Positions 40,607-50,828 are shown, counted from the stretch's first letter. The stretch: DNA of 57,714 nt from Candidatus Kaiserbacteria bacterium (GCA_016217965.1 JACRFI010000015.1:80366-138079), one strand, 5' to 3'. The notes: generated by a model not told the origin, from the sequence alone. A program made the numbers and translations.

Positions 40607-42214
40607 ATGGCAAACCTTTCTATTTTCAAGAAAGCCACTCCTGAGGCACTTGATGCCTTGAAAGAAGAGCTGCGCGTGCGGAAGGCGACGAAATTCATTC
40701 TCCTTTTTTCTATGGGGTCGCAATTCGACCACCTCATCGTCCAGCGGCTCGCGAAATTAGGAGTCTACGCGCTTGTTGCGGACCCATCCAGCGTAAAAGC
40801 AGATGATGTGAAGAAAGCGAACCCTGCCGGCATCATGCTTTCAGGCGGACCCGCATCGGTACACGATGAACCGCCGCCATTTGATAAAAAAATCTTCGAC
40901 CTCGGCATTCCCCTCCTTGGTGTCTGCCTCGGCTATCAACAATGGGCAAAACATATAGGCGCAAAAGTTGCTCCTGGTAAGGCGCGAGAGTTCGGCGTCC
41001 ACACGCTAACACTGAAAAAGAAAGATCCTCTTTTCAAAGGCGTGCCTTCTCGCTCGCCGGTACTCCAAACACATGGCGATATTATATTTCCATCAAAAAA
41101 ACTCGATGTCCTGGGTGCCACTGACCACTCGCCGGTTGCTGCAGGCCGCCACAAACATCTCTGGGGCGTGCAATTCCATCCCGAAGTTACCGATACAAAA
41201 TTTGGTGAACAGATGTATGCGAACTTCTGCTACAACATCTGCAATATCAAAGACCCCTTCCCTGCCCACAGTGTCGCGAAACGAAAGATCGAAGAATTGA
41301 AAAAAACAATTGGAAATGGCAACGTTCTCATTGCACTTTCTGGCGGTTCCGATTCATCTGTCGTGGCACATCTTCTGAAACGCGCCATGAAGGGATCAGG
41401 TGGAAAACTTATCGGCGTCTACATTCGCGGGATAGACCGGCCGGACGACGAAGCGTACGTGCGAAAATATTTTGGCAAGCAGAAATGGATCCACGTCGAA
41501 GTTGCAGATGCGACCCTGCAATTTCTCCAAGCTCTCGCTGGGAAGACAAGAATGCGCGACAAGCGCCTCGCCATGCGAGGAGTGTACAAGGAAATCCTCG
41601 AGCGCCGGATCGCCGATTACGACGCCCAGTTTATAGCGCAAGGAACGCTTTACACAGACTTGCGCGAAAGCGGCATGGGACACGCAACAGGAGCGCGTAT
41701 CGCGGAAATAAAGGTACACCACAATACAGGCATCGAATTCAGCGTGCCCGAGCTGCGCCCTCTCGAAGATATGGTTAAGGACAGCGCGCGTGATATTGGG
41801 CGCGACATCGGCGTACCCGAAGACTTGCTCCTCCGCCACCCGTTCCCCGGTCCGGGCCTTGTGGTGCGAATAGAAGGAGAAGTCACCGCGGATTCCTTGC
41901 GCATTGCTCGCACTATTGATGGCATCTACATCGATGAGCTGCGTAAAGCCAAGCTGTACAACACCGTGTGGCAAGCCGGTGCTGTCGTCACCCGTTCAGA
42001 GCACACTGTTTCGAAGGGCGATGATGCAGGCCTTGGTGTCGTCGTGGCGCTTTGGGCAGTCTGGAGCGTCAATGGTTTTACTGCCCGCTCTGCGGATCTC
42101 CCGCACGATTTCCTGGACAAAGTAGCCCGCCGCATCGCAAACGAAGTCCGCGAAGTCGGTGCCGTCGTCTACCGAATCTCTGATAAACCACCTGCGACGA
42201 TAGAGTGGGGATAA
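40607..42214 (+). CDS. guaA: GMP synthase (glutamine-hydrolysing)
   Basis: GIMLSGGPASVHDE, LGVCLGYQQ, WGVQFHPEVTDT, ALSGGSDSSVVAHLL, LRHPFPGPGLVVRIEGEV. Start reassigned. Confidence 0.95.
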   Translation: MANLSIFKKATPEALDALKEELRVRKATKFILLFSMGSQFDHLIVQRLAKLGVYALVADPSSVKADDVKKANPAGIMLSGGPASVHDEPPPFDKKIFDLGIPLLGVCLGYQQWAKHIGAKVAPGKAREFGVHTLTLKKKDPLFKGVPSRSPVLQTHGDIIFPSKKLDVLGATDHSPVAAGRHKHLWGVQFHPEVTDTKFGEQMYANFCYNICNIKDPFPAHSVAKRKIEELKKTIGNGNVLIALSGGSDSSVVAHLLKRAMKGSGGKLIGVYIRGIDRPDDEAYVRKYFGKQKWIHVEVADATLQFLQALAGKTRMRDKRLAMRGVYKEILERRIADYDAQFIAQGTLYTDLRESGMGHATGARIAEIKVHHNTGIEFSVPELRPLEDMVKDSARDIGRDIGVPEDLLLRHPFPGPGLVVRIEGEVTADSLRIARTIDGIYIDELRKAKLYNTVWQAGAVVTRSEHTVSKGDDAGLGVVVALWAVWSVNGFTARSADLPHDFLDKVARRIANEVREVGAVVYRISDKPPATIEWG

Positions 42215-42253
42215 TGTCCCCGATCACTCGAAATACCATCGTATACTTCAGCG

Positions 42254-44470
42254 GTGCGTAAGATATTTTTTGCACTTTTCGGCGCATGCGCACTTCTCCC
42301 AGTTGTCGCTTTTGCTGAGTTCACGATTGATTTGAAGCAAGGCGACAGTGGGCAACCGGTGGTCGAGCTCCAAAATTTCCTGATCACGCAAACTCATCTC
42401 GCGGCATACAACAACACTGGCTTCTTTGGACCTCTCACGCTTGCGGGAGTGAAAGCATTTCAAACTGCACAAAACATCTCACCCGCCTCGGGATTTTTTG
42501 GCCCCCTCACTCGCGCAGCGGCGAACTCGCTTCTCCAGCAAACAACGCAACAAAATCAGTGTCCAGTTGTCGGCGTTCCCTCGTGCCAAGGCGGAATACT
42601 CGAGCCTCTTGGCGTCGATGCGAAAGGTTGTCAGATTGGGTATCGGTGCGTGGGAGGGACAGGTGCGCAAAGCGGAACCGCACTCACAGCAAGCCCGACC
42701 TCCGGCCAGGCGCCTCTTTTTGTTACGTTCTCATACAGCACCGCCAATTTGACCGGTGGCTCACTCACGCTCTATTTTGGCGATGGAGACGAAACAGATG
42801 TTGCGGTGACATCCCAGGGAGGCACGACCAATCATGCGTACACGCAGCCGGGGACCTATACTGCAGTGCTTTCTTCTGGGGGAACTGTTGTTGCATCTGC
42901 GAACGTTACCGTGAACGCATGCACGGGCTCGAACTGCGCAAAACCAAATTCCTGCCCTGCACTTGACCAACTGCGCCGCATCTTGCGGCAAGGAATGAGC
43001 GGGAATGACGTTTCCGCGCTCCAAGACTACCTTGCAGAGTTCCCGAACATCTATCCAGAAAAGCTCACAACCGGATACTTCGGTTCCGCAACAGAGAAAG
43101 CAGTACAGAGATGGCAGACGGCACGCGCCATTGCATCATCAGGTTCCCCTGAGAGCACGGGTTGGGGGGTTGTTGGGCCAAAGACCATCAAGGCTATGCG
43201 AGAAGCGTGCAATCTTGCAGGTCTTCCGTCGAACCTCGCTGCAAATAGTGACACTCCAGGTTCACAGACAATCACGCTTGCTGTGGGACAGATCATTTTT
43301 GTCGGCGGGACGAATGTGAAGTTTGATTCGATGGCAGAGAATTCCGCATCTCTTATCGAAATACCAATCGGTGGCAGCATAGTGTCACAATATTTCAGCG
43401 AATCAGCGATACTTTCCGTGAACGAGCAAGTGACATTCAACGGTGCCACTATTACGCTTAAGGAAATTAATTCGACAACGCAGAGGGCAACGTTCCTGAT
43501 TGCGGCAAATCCGAATGCGCTCTCGGTCGCAGCGACTCCAGACACAGGTCCTGCGCCACTTACGGTTTCGATCTCAGTATCACCATGGTTCCCAAACGGA
43601 TACACCCTTGATTTTGGCGACGGCATGGATGCAGTAACGTGTGATTCATCGTGTGGAAACACCAAATCGTTTGCACGCTCATACGCGAAAAACGGCACCT
43701 ATACGGTGAGCCTCAAGAACGCAAGTGGCGAAACGGTGAAGACCGCGACGGTCAAAGTAGAAGGAAATGGCCAGAACGTCCCTGTGATCTCCTCATACTC
43801 GCCCACATCGGCATATCCCGGTGACACCGTTAAAATGAAAGGAAAGTATCTCACGGGTATTAACTCCATCCTCGTCGAAGGCACGTTGATCGGTGTGTTT
43901 GCAGCAAGCGACGTCGAGACGCTCGATTTCGTGATACCGAATCCATTTCCGAAGGGTTCGTATGGGCTCGTCGTTTCAAATGTGAACGGTACGAGTGCAA
44001 GCGTTTCAATAACCATACTTGGCCCCAAACCACCGCCTGTTTCGTCGGCAAGTGAATACTGCACGTTAAACGGCGTTGGATATCCTATCGAGCCGGCGGC
44101 TGCGAAATGCACTAACCCCTACGGGAATATAGGGGATGGGATAAAGAACGAACACCTAAACGCAGAAGCACAAGCCTGTCAAAAATATTACTTGGGCGCG
44201 ATTGCGTGCATCCAACAAGGTTGGATAGGTCAAAGCACTGCGCCGCATTGGGGAACTACGCGATTTGCCTGCATCAGTTCGAATGGCGTGTTCGTGCCCG
44301 CGAGCAACGGCATAGTATCGGGAAATAAGTGCAGGGAAAATGCTGACATTTCACAGAGAGAGTGCATTACCCCGTACGCGTGCCGTAAAGACGGGTGGTG
44401 GGAAGCTGATATGTATGGCAACTTGTTAGAGAAGGTCAACCCACCGTGGATATGGACAGAATCACCTTGA
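42254..44470 (+). CDS. Secreted protein with two PG-binding-like domains, PKD domains and IPT/TIG domain
   Basis: GTG start; signal peptide; QGDSGQPVVELQNFLI...NNTGFFGPLTLAGVKAFQ; LRQGMSGNDVSALQDYL...TGYFGSATEKAVQRWQ; PKD-like LTLYFGDGDE...HAYTQPGTYTAVL; YPGDTVKMKGKYLTGINSILVEG. Confidence 0.8.
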   Translation: MRKIFFALFGACALLPVVAFAEFTIDLKQGDSGQPVVELQNFLITQTHLAAYNNTGFFGPLTLAGVKAFQTAQNISPASGFFGPLTRAAANSLLQQTTQQNQCPVVGVPSCQGGILEPLGVDAKGCQIGYRCVGGTGAQSGTALTASPTSGQAPLFVTFSYSTANLTGGSLTLYFGDGDETDVAVTSQGGTTNHAYTQPGTYTAVLSSGGTVVASANVTVNACTGSNCAKPNSCPALDQLRRILRQGMSGNDVSALQDYLAEFPNIYPEKLTTGYFGSATEKAVQRWQTARAIASSGSPESTGWGVVGPKTIKAMREACNLAGLPSNLAANSDTPGSQTITLAVGQIIFVGGTNVKFDSMAENSASLIEIPIGGSIVSQYFSESAILSVNEQVTFNGATITLKEINSTTQRATFLIAANPNALSVAATPDTGPAPLTVSISVSPWFPNGYTLDFGDGMDAVTCDSSCGNTKSFARSYAKNGTYTVSLKNASGETVKTATVKVEGNGQNVPVISSYSPTSAYPGDTVKMKGKYLTGINSILVEGTLIGVFAASDVETLDFVIPNPFPKGSYGLVVSNVNGTSASVSITILGPKPPPVSSASEYCTLNGVGYPIEPAAAKCTNPYGNIGDGIKNEHLNAEAQACQKYYLGAIACIQQGWIGQSTAPHWGTTRFACISSNGVFVPASNGIVSGNKCRENADISQRECITPYACRKDGWWEADMYGNLLEKVNPPWIWTESP

Positions 44471-44486
44471 TGCCTATGTTCACCGT

Positions 44487-44514
44487 GCGCAATAAGTTCG
44501 CGTAACTTATTGCG
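44487..44514. terminator. 11-bp perfect hairpin between convergent genes
   Basis: CGCAATAAGTT cgcgt AACTTATTGCG; overlaps the stop codon of the minus-strand gene. Confidence 0.5.
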
Positions 44515-46750
44515 TGAAGTTTTCGGTTTCTTCGAACTCCTCCTCTGCCTCCTCTTCTGTCTCCGGCAATATCCAATTCGCGACTCGGTATCGCAGTGCA
44601 TCGAACATCCCTGTCAGCGTCGAATATTGAAATGCTTCGTCCGGTATCCACACCACTGACAACACGTCTGCATAATCATCAGTCCATACGGGAATGCGTC
44701 GCTCCGGCGTATACGGGAGCGCGCTCTCGAATGCGTCTGCGGTGGAAACATTTGGATCGCGCGAGAGTAGCACCCATTCGGAAGATGACGCAAGCTCGTC
44801 CTCCTCTCCGGAAGCGCTCACGACGAACGCTGTCAGGCCTAGGCTCTCTGCAACACTCACGATTGCGGGTGGAAGATCAAGGTAGCGATTGGATGTGTGT
44901 ACCGCAATGATGCTCTCCGACCCCGCGAGATGGTCGAGGTACAGCTGGATTGCTTCTTTTGTAATGAGATGCACCGGTATCGTGTCGTCATTAAACGCAT
45001 CAACTGCGATGACATCAAATTTCTGCAGCTCCCCGCGGCGACGCTCGTCTTCAAGAACGATGCGCGCATCGCCGAGCCTCACTTCAAACCCATCGCAGCG
45101 TGTAGAATAGGTGAAATATTCTTTTGCAAGAGAGACAACGCGTGAATCTATTTCATAGAAGACATACTGGTCCCCTTCGCCGCAATACACGCTCAGATTC
45201 CCAGTGCCAAGCCCTATGACAGCGACCTTCATGGTCCTATCGAGGTGATTTACATACTCGTGGACGATAGCGCGTGCGACACCGCTTCCTGTTGAGTAGT
45301 AGTTCGCAGGCGTAAATTCTTTCTCAGGATCGAGCGATTGGGTGCCATGGAGCGTGGCGCCATGCATGAGGTAACGAAGGTCCCCGAATTGCTGGACCTT
45401 TGCAGTACCATAGAAATTTCGTGTAGCAGAAAGTGTCTCGTAGCCGTAGTCGTCGGTGTTGAGGTAGGTAAATGCGGCGCGCACGATGAGGAGAATAATG
45501 AGAAAGCGTATTACCGTGCGCATCCGGGGCCGTATTGCAAATAGTGGGCCGGCACCCGCAGGGACAAGCGCGAACGCAGCGAGAGCCGCAGCTGCGATTG
45601 CGAGCGGAAATTCATGGAGCTCGTTGAAAATAAGGGGCGCCACGAGGCTCGCAAACATCGCGCCGAGCATTCCTCCGAAAGAAATAAGCAGATAGAAGAG
45701 CGGCACATGCGAAACGGCAGGGCGCATTCCGTACAATGCGCCGTGGCAGAAAAGTCCGCAGAAGAATAGGAGCCCCAGGTCTGCAATGAGGCGCCAGACG
45801 ACGAGCTCGTGCGGGACATCGAGCGCCGCGTACGCAAACGCTGCAAACAGCAGCACTCCGAGCCAGGTGAGAGCGCCCCTTCCCCACCCCCAGAACGCGA
45901 AAATGAACGAGATGAGATAGAGACAAAGCGGCAAAAGCCAAAGGAACGGGATGGGTGCGACGACCTGTGTTATTTGGGTTGTTGTTGCAACGAGAAGAAG
46001 TGATGGCAAAGCAGCCAAGAGGACCCACGCTGATTTCTTGGTAAGTGAGATGGGCGCGGAATCAGCGCCTGGCGTTGATTCCGCGCTACGAACGTGTTCG
46101 GAACGATAGAACCTATTGCACACCGCCGCAGCGAGCGCCACGTACAAAATAAAAAGCGCGGTCCACACCGCTTCTTGAGAAGCGAGCCGCATATGGGGCT
46201 CTACTAAAAATGGATACGTCGCGAGCGCAAGAAGAGAGCCGATGTTTGAGAGAGCATATAGTTTGTACGGTTCGCGCTTCTCGGAAAGCCCGTACCAATA
46301 TTGCATCAAAGGGCCCGTGGTAGAAAGCAAAAAATATGGAATGCCGATCGAAAGAAAAAGCGAGATCAACACTTCCAACGATGGTGCAAGCGTGCTCGCA
46401 AGCGTCCAATCAAGCGGCGGATAAAAAGATCGCCAGATAATAGGAGAAACAAGTGCAACAAATCCCCCGACTCCAACGACGTACAAATGCACGCGCGCCT
46501 GCCTTGCCTCTTCCCATTTCTGAAGCACATAGACATATAGATAGCCAACAAAAAGCATCGTGGTGAAAAAAAGAAGGCTCGTCGCCCACACGCTCGAAGA
46601 CCCGCCAAACCACGGGAGAAGATGCTTCCCCACTATCGGCTGCACCTGAAAAAGAAGGAACGCGGAAAGGAAAATTGCGGATGCATACAAAAAATAAGCC
46701 CCAAGCCTGGGGAACGACGCGCCAATACCGCGAAATAACATGCGCACCAT
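44507..46750 (-). CDS. Multi-TM protein fused to spermidine synthase-like domain
   Basis: N-terminal TM block; C-terminal KVAVIGLGTGNLSVYCGEGDQYVFYEIDSRVVSLAKEYFTYS...RLGDARIVLEDE...DVIAVDAFNDDTIPVHLITKEA. Confidence 0.85.
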   Translation of the reverse strand: MVRMLFRGIGASFPRLGAYFLYASAIFLSAFLLFQVQPIVGKHLLPWFGGSSSVWATSLLFFTTMLFVGYLYVYVLQKWEEARQARVHLYVVGVGGFVALVSPIIWRSFYPPLDWTLASTLAPSLEVLISLFLSIGIPYFLLSTTGPLMQYWYGLSEKREPYKLYALSNIGSLLALATYPFLVEPHMRLASQEAVWTALFILYVALAAAVCNRFYRSEHVRSAESTPGADSAPISLTKKSAWVLLAALPSLLLVATTTQITQVVAPIPFLWLLPLCLYLISFIFAFWGWGRGALTWLGVLLFAAFAYAALDVPHELVVWRLIADLGLLFFCGLFCHGALYGMRPAVSHVPLFYLLISFGGMLGAMFASLVAPLIFNELHEFPLAIAAAALAAFALVPAGAGPLFAIRPRMRTVIRFLIILLIVRAAFTYLNTDDYGYETLSATRNFYGTAKVQQFGDLRYLMHGATLHGTQSLDPEKEFTPANYYSTGSGVARAIVHEYVNHLDRTMKVAVIGLGTGNLSVYCGEGDQYVFYEIDSRVVSLAKEYFTYSTRCDGFEVRLGDARIVLEDERRRGELQKFDVIAVDAFNDDTIPVHLITKEAIQLYLDHLAGSESIIAVHTSNRYLDLPPAIVSVAESLGLTAFVVSASGEEDELASSSEWVLLSRDPNVSTADAFESALPYTPERRIPVWTDDYADVLSVVWIPDEAFQYSTLTGMFDALRYRVANWILPETEEEAEEEFEETENFTQ

Positions 46751-46754
46751 ACTA

Positions 46755-47813
46755 TCACGGCAGTGGCGCAAGGTTTTCCCCCTGCAACTCAAGCCCTAGC
46801 TTCAATAGATTTTGTTTGAATGCGTCTCGAGCTCCTTCAAAAGTACGCGTCCCGGCAAGAATTTCCCTCGTTAAGCGCCGAGATTCATCATTCAACTGCG
46901 AATGCACGTCAAGGTATTGATATGCCTCGATATCATCCCTAAGTGGCAACCCCTTCGCCCATGCATATACCTGGATCCAATGCGGCTCATTCAATACAAC
47001 AACCCCCCTCGCGACAAGGTTCGCGAGAACGTCGGCGAATTCCGAGGGAGTTTTCGCAAGATGCTTCCAGTCTTCAACGACTTTTGGGAAAAACTTTCTT
47101 ACATCTGCAATATTTTTTAGAAATGCCTGCTGCAAACTTCGAATGATGCGATTCAACAACGTTTCTCTGAGCTGAAAGTGCTTGTATTCCGCCGGATACT
47201 GCTCTCTTTCCTTTGCATCCCATTTCATCTTTTTCAACACCCAACGGAAACGTGACGTCACAACTCCATCTTCAATTTGAATGGTTTTCATTCCCATTTT
47301 TCTCAGTATGTATCCGATGCCATCCTGTTGCGCCAACACGAGATCAGGAGTGCTCGGCGTGAGGTAGAAATCAACCGCCTGTCGCACTCGTTCTTCTGGT
47401 ACGCCGGCGATACTGAAATACCGCGCCATATGTTCGAGTGTTCCTGCATCCTGGTGAGTGTGATAGATGGCAAGGCCCTCTGAGATATTTTTTCGATTTT
47501 CCTTCGTAAAAACCTCGCGCAATAGTTTCGCGTAGTCGATTTCTATCCCTGTCCTATCCCCCTCTCCCCCTGAATACCATCTTCCTTGGGATCGGGAGCC
47601 GATAAACACACCTCCGTATTCATTCTTCGCATCTTTTGCAGCGCGCTGCAGATCCAAAATTCCATCTCGCCATCCTTTGCCGTTTAACGATTCGAGGGCG
47701 CGCAACAACGTCGAGTGCAGTGATGCAAAAGTAAACGCCCCTGCGCCGCCAAGTATTCTCAAAAAATCTCGCCGATCCACATCCTGTACAGACGTATCAG
47801 TTTTTTCGTTCAC
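46755..47813 (-). CDS. Tat-like signal protein with JAMM-like motif
   Basis: RRDFLRILGGAGAFTFAS N-terminus; GGVFIGSRSQGRW...AIYHTHQD...PSTPDLVLAQQDGIGYI. Confidence 0.55.
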   Translation of the reverse strand: MNEKTDTSVQDVDRRDFLRILGGAGAFTFASLHSTLLRALESLNGKGWRDGILDLQRAAKDAKNEYGGVFIGSRSQGRWYSGGEGDRTGIEIDYAKLLREVFTKENRKNISEGLAIYHTHQDAGTLEHMARYFSIAGVPEERVRQAVDFYLTPSTPDLVLAQQDGIGYILRKMGMKTIQIEDGVVTSRFRWVLKKMKWDAKEREQYPAEYKHFQLRETLLNRIIRSLQQAFLKNIADVRKFFPKVVEDWKHLAKTPSEFADVLANLVARGVVVLNEPHWIQVYAWAKGLPLRDDIEAYQYLDVHSQLNDESRRLTREILAGTRTFEGARDAFKQNLLKLGLELQGENLAPLP

Positions 47814-47845
47814 ACCAAAATCGTATCATGCAAATGTCCCAAATA

Positions 47846-47885
47846 AGTGAGCCGGCGATCTCGGGGGGTTGGATGCCGGCTCACT
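47846..47885. ncRNA. 11-bp perfect stem in a hairpin-rich intergenic region
   Basis: AGTGAGCCGGC (18-nt loop) GCCGGCTCACT, followed by two further hairpins up to ~47965. Confidence 0.45.
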
Positions 47886-48008
47886 AGTCGCTACCTCGGC
47901 AGCCCACGATGGAAGGGCTGAGGTTCACATTGCGATGCTACCGAAGGAGCAACTGGTAGAAGCATATCACCTCAGTATTACTCTGTCTTGGATGTTAGTA
48001 TATGCGGC

Positions 48009-48677
48009 ATGGATGAGATGAAAACGCCTCGGTCAAAAACACCCACGGAAAGGATCATCGCTACGGCGCGATACGAGATGCGACACTTAACGCTGGAACA
48101 ACAGTTCGAGAAAATAATTGAAAGTAAGGAAGAAGAAACAAAAACCGCCTTTCCGGAGCTAACGCCTCACATTGAAGAAATATCAAATGAGCTCAGGAAA
48201 GGCACCTACGCAACGCATGAAGAGTTGTACAGTGCCTGCTACGCAAAAATCTTGAGTTTAATGCGCGGCGCCGGTATTTCAGAGGAGGAATATCATCAAC
48301 GTGTGGAAAATATCATGCCTGCGGGAATGCGCCGCATCGGTAAAATGCTGCACATCCGTCTGGATCAGGACAGCTCAGAGGTCGACATCGACTTTATTGG
48401 CATTTCTGACTCTCCACAGGGCGATTTAAGTAAACTGGCTGGCGCAGCACTTGCCTTTCGAGAGGATCTTAGAATTCTTGCGGATATGCTGCGAAGTGAC
48501 CCAGATTTTAAGAACATCAAAGCTATTTCGGCAACGTCCTCTATTCTATACGACCGGCCCGAGTTCGTAGTGCGAGCAGGTTTTAAGATTGTCGATAGAA
48601 ACGACGAATTTGAAGTCTCTAAAGCGATAATCTCCCGCGAAGATTTTTTGAAACAATTCCCTGAAAAGAAAGAGTGA
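48009..48677 (+). CDS. Hypothetical protein
   Basis: Intact ORF; ATG start preferred over the listed TTG. Confidence 0.6.
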   Translation: MDEMKTPRSKTPTERIIATARYEMRHLTLEQQFEKIIESKEEETKTAFPELTPHIEEISNELRKGTYATHEELYSACYAKILSLMRGAGISEEEYHQRVENIMPAGMRRIGKMLHIRLDQDSSEVDIDFIGISDSPQGDLSKLAGAALAFREDLRILADMLRSDPDFKNIKAISATSSILYDRPEFVVRAGFKIVDRNDEFEVSKAIISREDFLKQFPEKKE

Positions 48678-48689
48678 GGATGTTTGATC

Positions 48690-48809
48690 CCCAAAATGAA
48701 ACGAGACGAATCGCAGAGATTCGTCAGGTTTTTAAGTCGCACGCTCAGCCGTACTTGCCTACCGTTGGGAGCGGTTGGAGACATGGCTAAGCACGACCAA
48801 ACGTGCGAC
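48690..48809. ncRNA. Candidate structured RNA, copy 1 of AAAATGAAACGAGACG element
   Basis: AAAATGAAACGAGACG; hairpin GACGAATC gcaga GATTCGTC; GTCGCACG (48736-48743) pairs CGTGCGAC (48802-48809). Confidence 0.4.
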
Positions 48810-48857
48810 CTCAATGACGATAACAATCTAGCGAATAATTTCAAGCCCCGCTCCAAC

Positions 48858-50096
48858 TTATGCGGTGCCACTCTCATCTTCTGGACCTTCGTCACGAGAA
48901 TCATCCATCGCTTCTCCGTCACCGCTCTCCTCATCGCCATCTCGTAACCACTTCAACATCTCTCTGGCACGATTAACTCGGGATTTGATCGTCCCATCAG
49001 CTACACCCATCTTTCGCGCGGCTTCAGCATAACTGAACCCTTGCAATGCAACCAATTTCAATGCTTCTCGTTGCTCAGCCGGCAATAACTTCATATGCTC
49101 AAAGGTTTCTTTCAACTCCATCGCCGATTCCTGATTTCCGAAAGTGCCTGTGTTTAATATTGCCGTCTCTGCTGCCTCGCCTCCATAAGTTTTTCTGTGC
49201 GTTTGTATACGCAAGTCGCTGAGATTTGAGTTTCTTAGAATAGTAAATGCCCACGCTTCTAAATTTGTCCCTTCTTGGAATTGATCGCGCGCATTTAATG
49301 CTTTGAAAAAAGTAAGCTGCACAAGATTTTCAGACTCTGCGTAGTCATTATGCGTCAATTTCATTGCAAAACCGAATAATTTTGGTCGCAATCGCACTAA
49401 CCCATCCTCAAACGAGAGCACTTCCGTCGATCGCCGTCGAACTCGCTTTTCCACCGGTTTCGGCTCAAGTTTCTTCATGAGCTTGTTCCCAACAGCGCGC
49501 TGCCTTTCACCAATAACCGGCGTCGCCCACTCCATCTTTGTCTCGCTGCCTGATTCGGAATTCGCTTCCTTCTCAGCGTCATCTCCTTCTTGCTCCTCAG
49601 GCAGATCTTGCCGAGCATTATTACTCGGACTCAAAATTACGTCAGCAAGATGAAAAAAATTTTTGCTACCGGCATCCATATCACGGACACGTACAGCGAC
49701 CCGACGAATACCCTTATCTTTAAGAACCTTCACTATTGGGGAAGCATCGTCTTCAGCGAGGAAGGACCGGCGCAGTGTTCCCAAAAGCGCCATATGTTCT
49801 TGTCTTCGGTCTCCCGCCTGCTTAGCCACGGACATTGAGAGGATAATGCCTGGTTCCATTTTTCCATCAACCAACATGTCCAGAGGCAGAGCCTTCACTT
49901 CTCCCGCAACCCTTAAATCTTTCTCCATTCTCTTTGCCAATTTTGTAACTTGATCTCCAGCTTGTTTAGCAAAATTCGGATCAACAGCATAACTCTCGTA
50001 AAGAAGGGCATATGCTTCTCTCATCATTGCAATACTTACCTCTTTCTCATTTCGTGCTTCATTTCCGAACTTTGGACGCATCGCATTAAATGTCAT
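48858..50096 (-). CDS. ECF-type sigma factor with ~210-aa N-terminal extension
   Basis: Region 2 LRPKLFGFAMKLTHNDYAESENLVQLTFFKALNARDQF...WAFTILRNSNLSDLR; region 4 LPAEQREALKLVALQGFSYAEAARKMGVADGTIKSRVNRAREML; N-terminus unrecognised. Confidence 0.82.
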   Translation of the reverse strand: MTFNAMRPKFGNEARNEKEVSIAMMREAYALLYESYAVDPNFAKQAGDQVTKLAKRMEKDLRVAGEVKALPLDMLVDGKMEPGIILSMSVAKQAGDRRQEHMALLGTLRRSFLAEDDASPIVKVLKDKGIRRVAVRVRDMDAGSKNFFHLADVILSPSNNARQDLPEEQEGDDAEKEANSESGSETKMEWATPVIGERQRAVGNKLMKKLEPKPVEKRVRRRSTEVLSFEDGLVRLRPKLFGFAMKLTHNDYAESENLVQLTFFKALNARDQFQEGTNLEAWAFTILRNSNLSDLRIQTHRKTYGGEAAETAILNTGTFGNQESAMELKETFEHMKLLPAEQREALKLVALQGFSYAEAARKMGVADGTIKSRVNRAREMLKWLRDGDEESGDGEAMDDSRDEGPEDESGTA

Positions 50097-50152
50097 GAAA
50101 TCACTCTATCATCAAAAACGAGACACAAACCACTGGATGCTAGAAAGTTATG

Positions 50153-50275
50153 TGCCCTAAAATGAAACGAGACGGGTCTTTGTGAGACTCGTCATCGTTT
50201 GGGGCCGCTCCCGGCCACACCTACTACGAGGGTTGGGGGGCTGGTAAGCAGGCGTAACCAGGAGCAGCTGTAGCC
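50153..50275. ncRNA. Candidate structured RNA, copy 2 of AAAATGAAACGAGACG element
   Basis: CCCTAAAATGAAACGAGACGGGTCTTTGTGAGACTCGTCATCGTTTGGGG long hairpin, then GGCCG ctcc CGGCC and CTGGT...ACCAG. Confidence 0.4.
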
Positions 50276-50828
50276 ACTCTATCACGAAACTGCCTCATTG
50301 CAGTTGACGCACTGCGCCGCTTGTAGCGCAACGCGGAATTTCCACAATGGAAAATAAAACTGCGGCGTTGTCCACATGAATTCCCCATCGTTATCTACAG
50401 CCAATAAACAGACTTATACAAGAGTTATCCACGGAAATTCCATTATTTCTTCATGAGCCTCACATATTGAAAGCGCTACAGTTCATCTGTTGCGCTGGCG
50501 AGGGATGCAAATAAAGTCGTGCGCCTCTCTCTTCACGCAACACAAGCGTTGCGCTCGAACGCCCGACACAGTAATCAATGTGAACGGGTAAGCGTCTCTC
50601 GCGATTCCAAAACTGCTTCGTTCTTCTTTCGGGAAACAAGAAGGTCCTCTTTTCATGGGGGCGGATCGAAAGAAGCAGTTAAAAGATCGCGAGCTCGGCA
50701 AGGTCGGTTCGCCGAACGACGCATGAAATGTCAAAGTCAAGAACTTTGACGCTTTATGAGACCCCCCAGCGAGATAGCAATACATTGCATCTCACGGGGC
50801 AAGTTAAAAGAAATAAATAATAAAAAAT

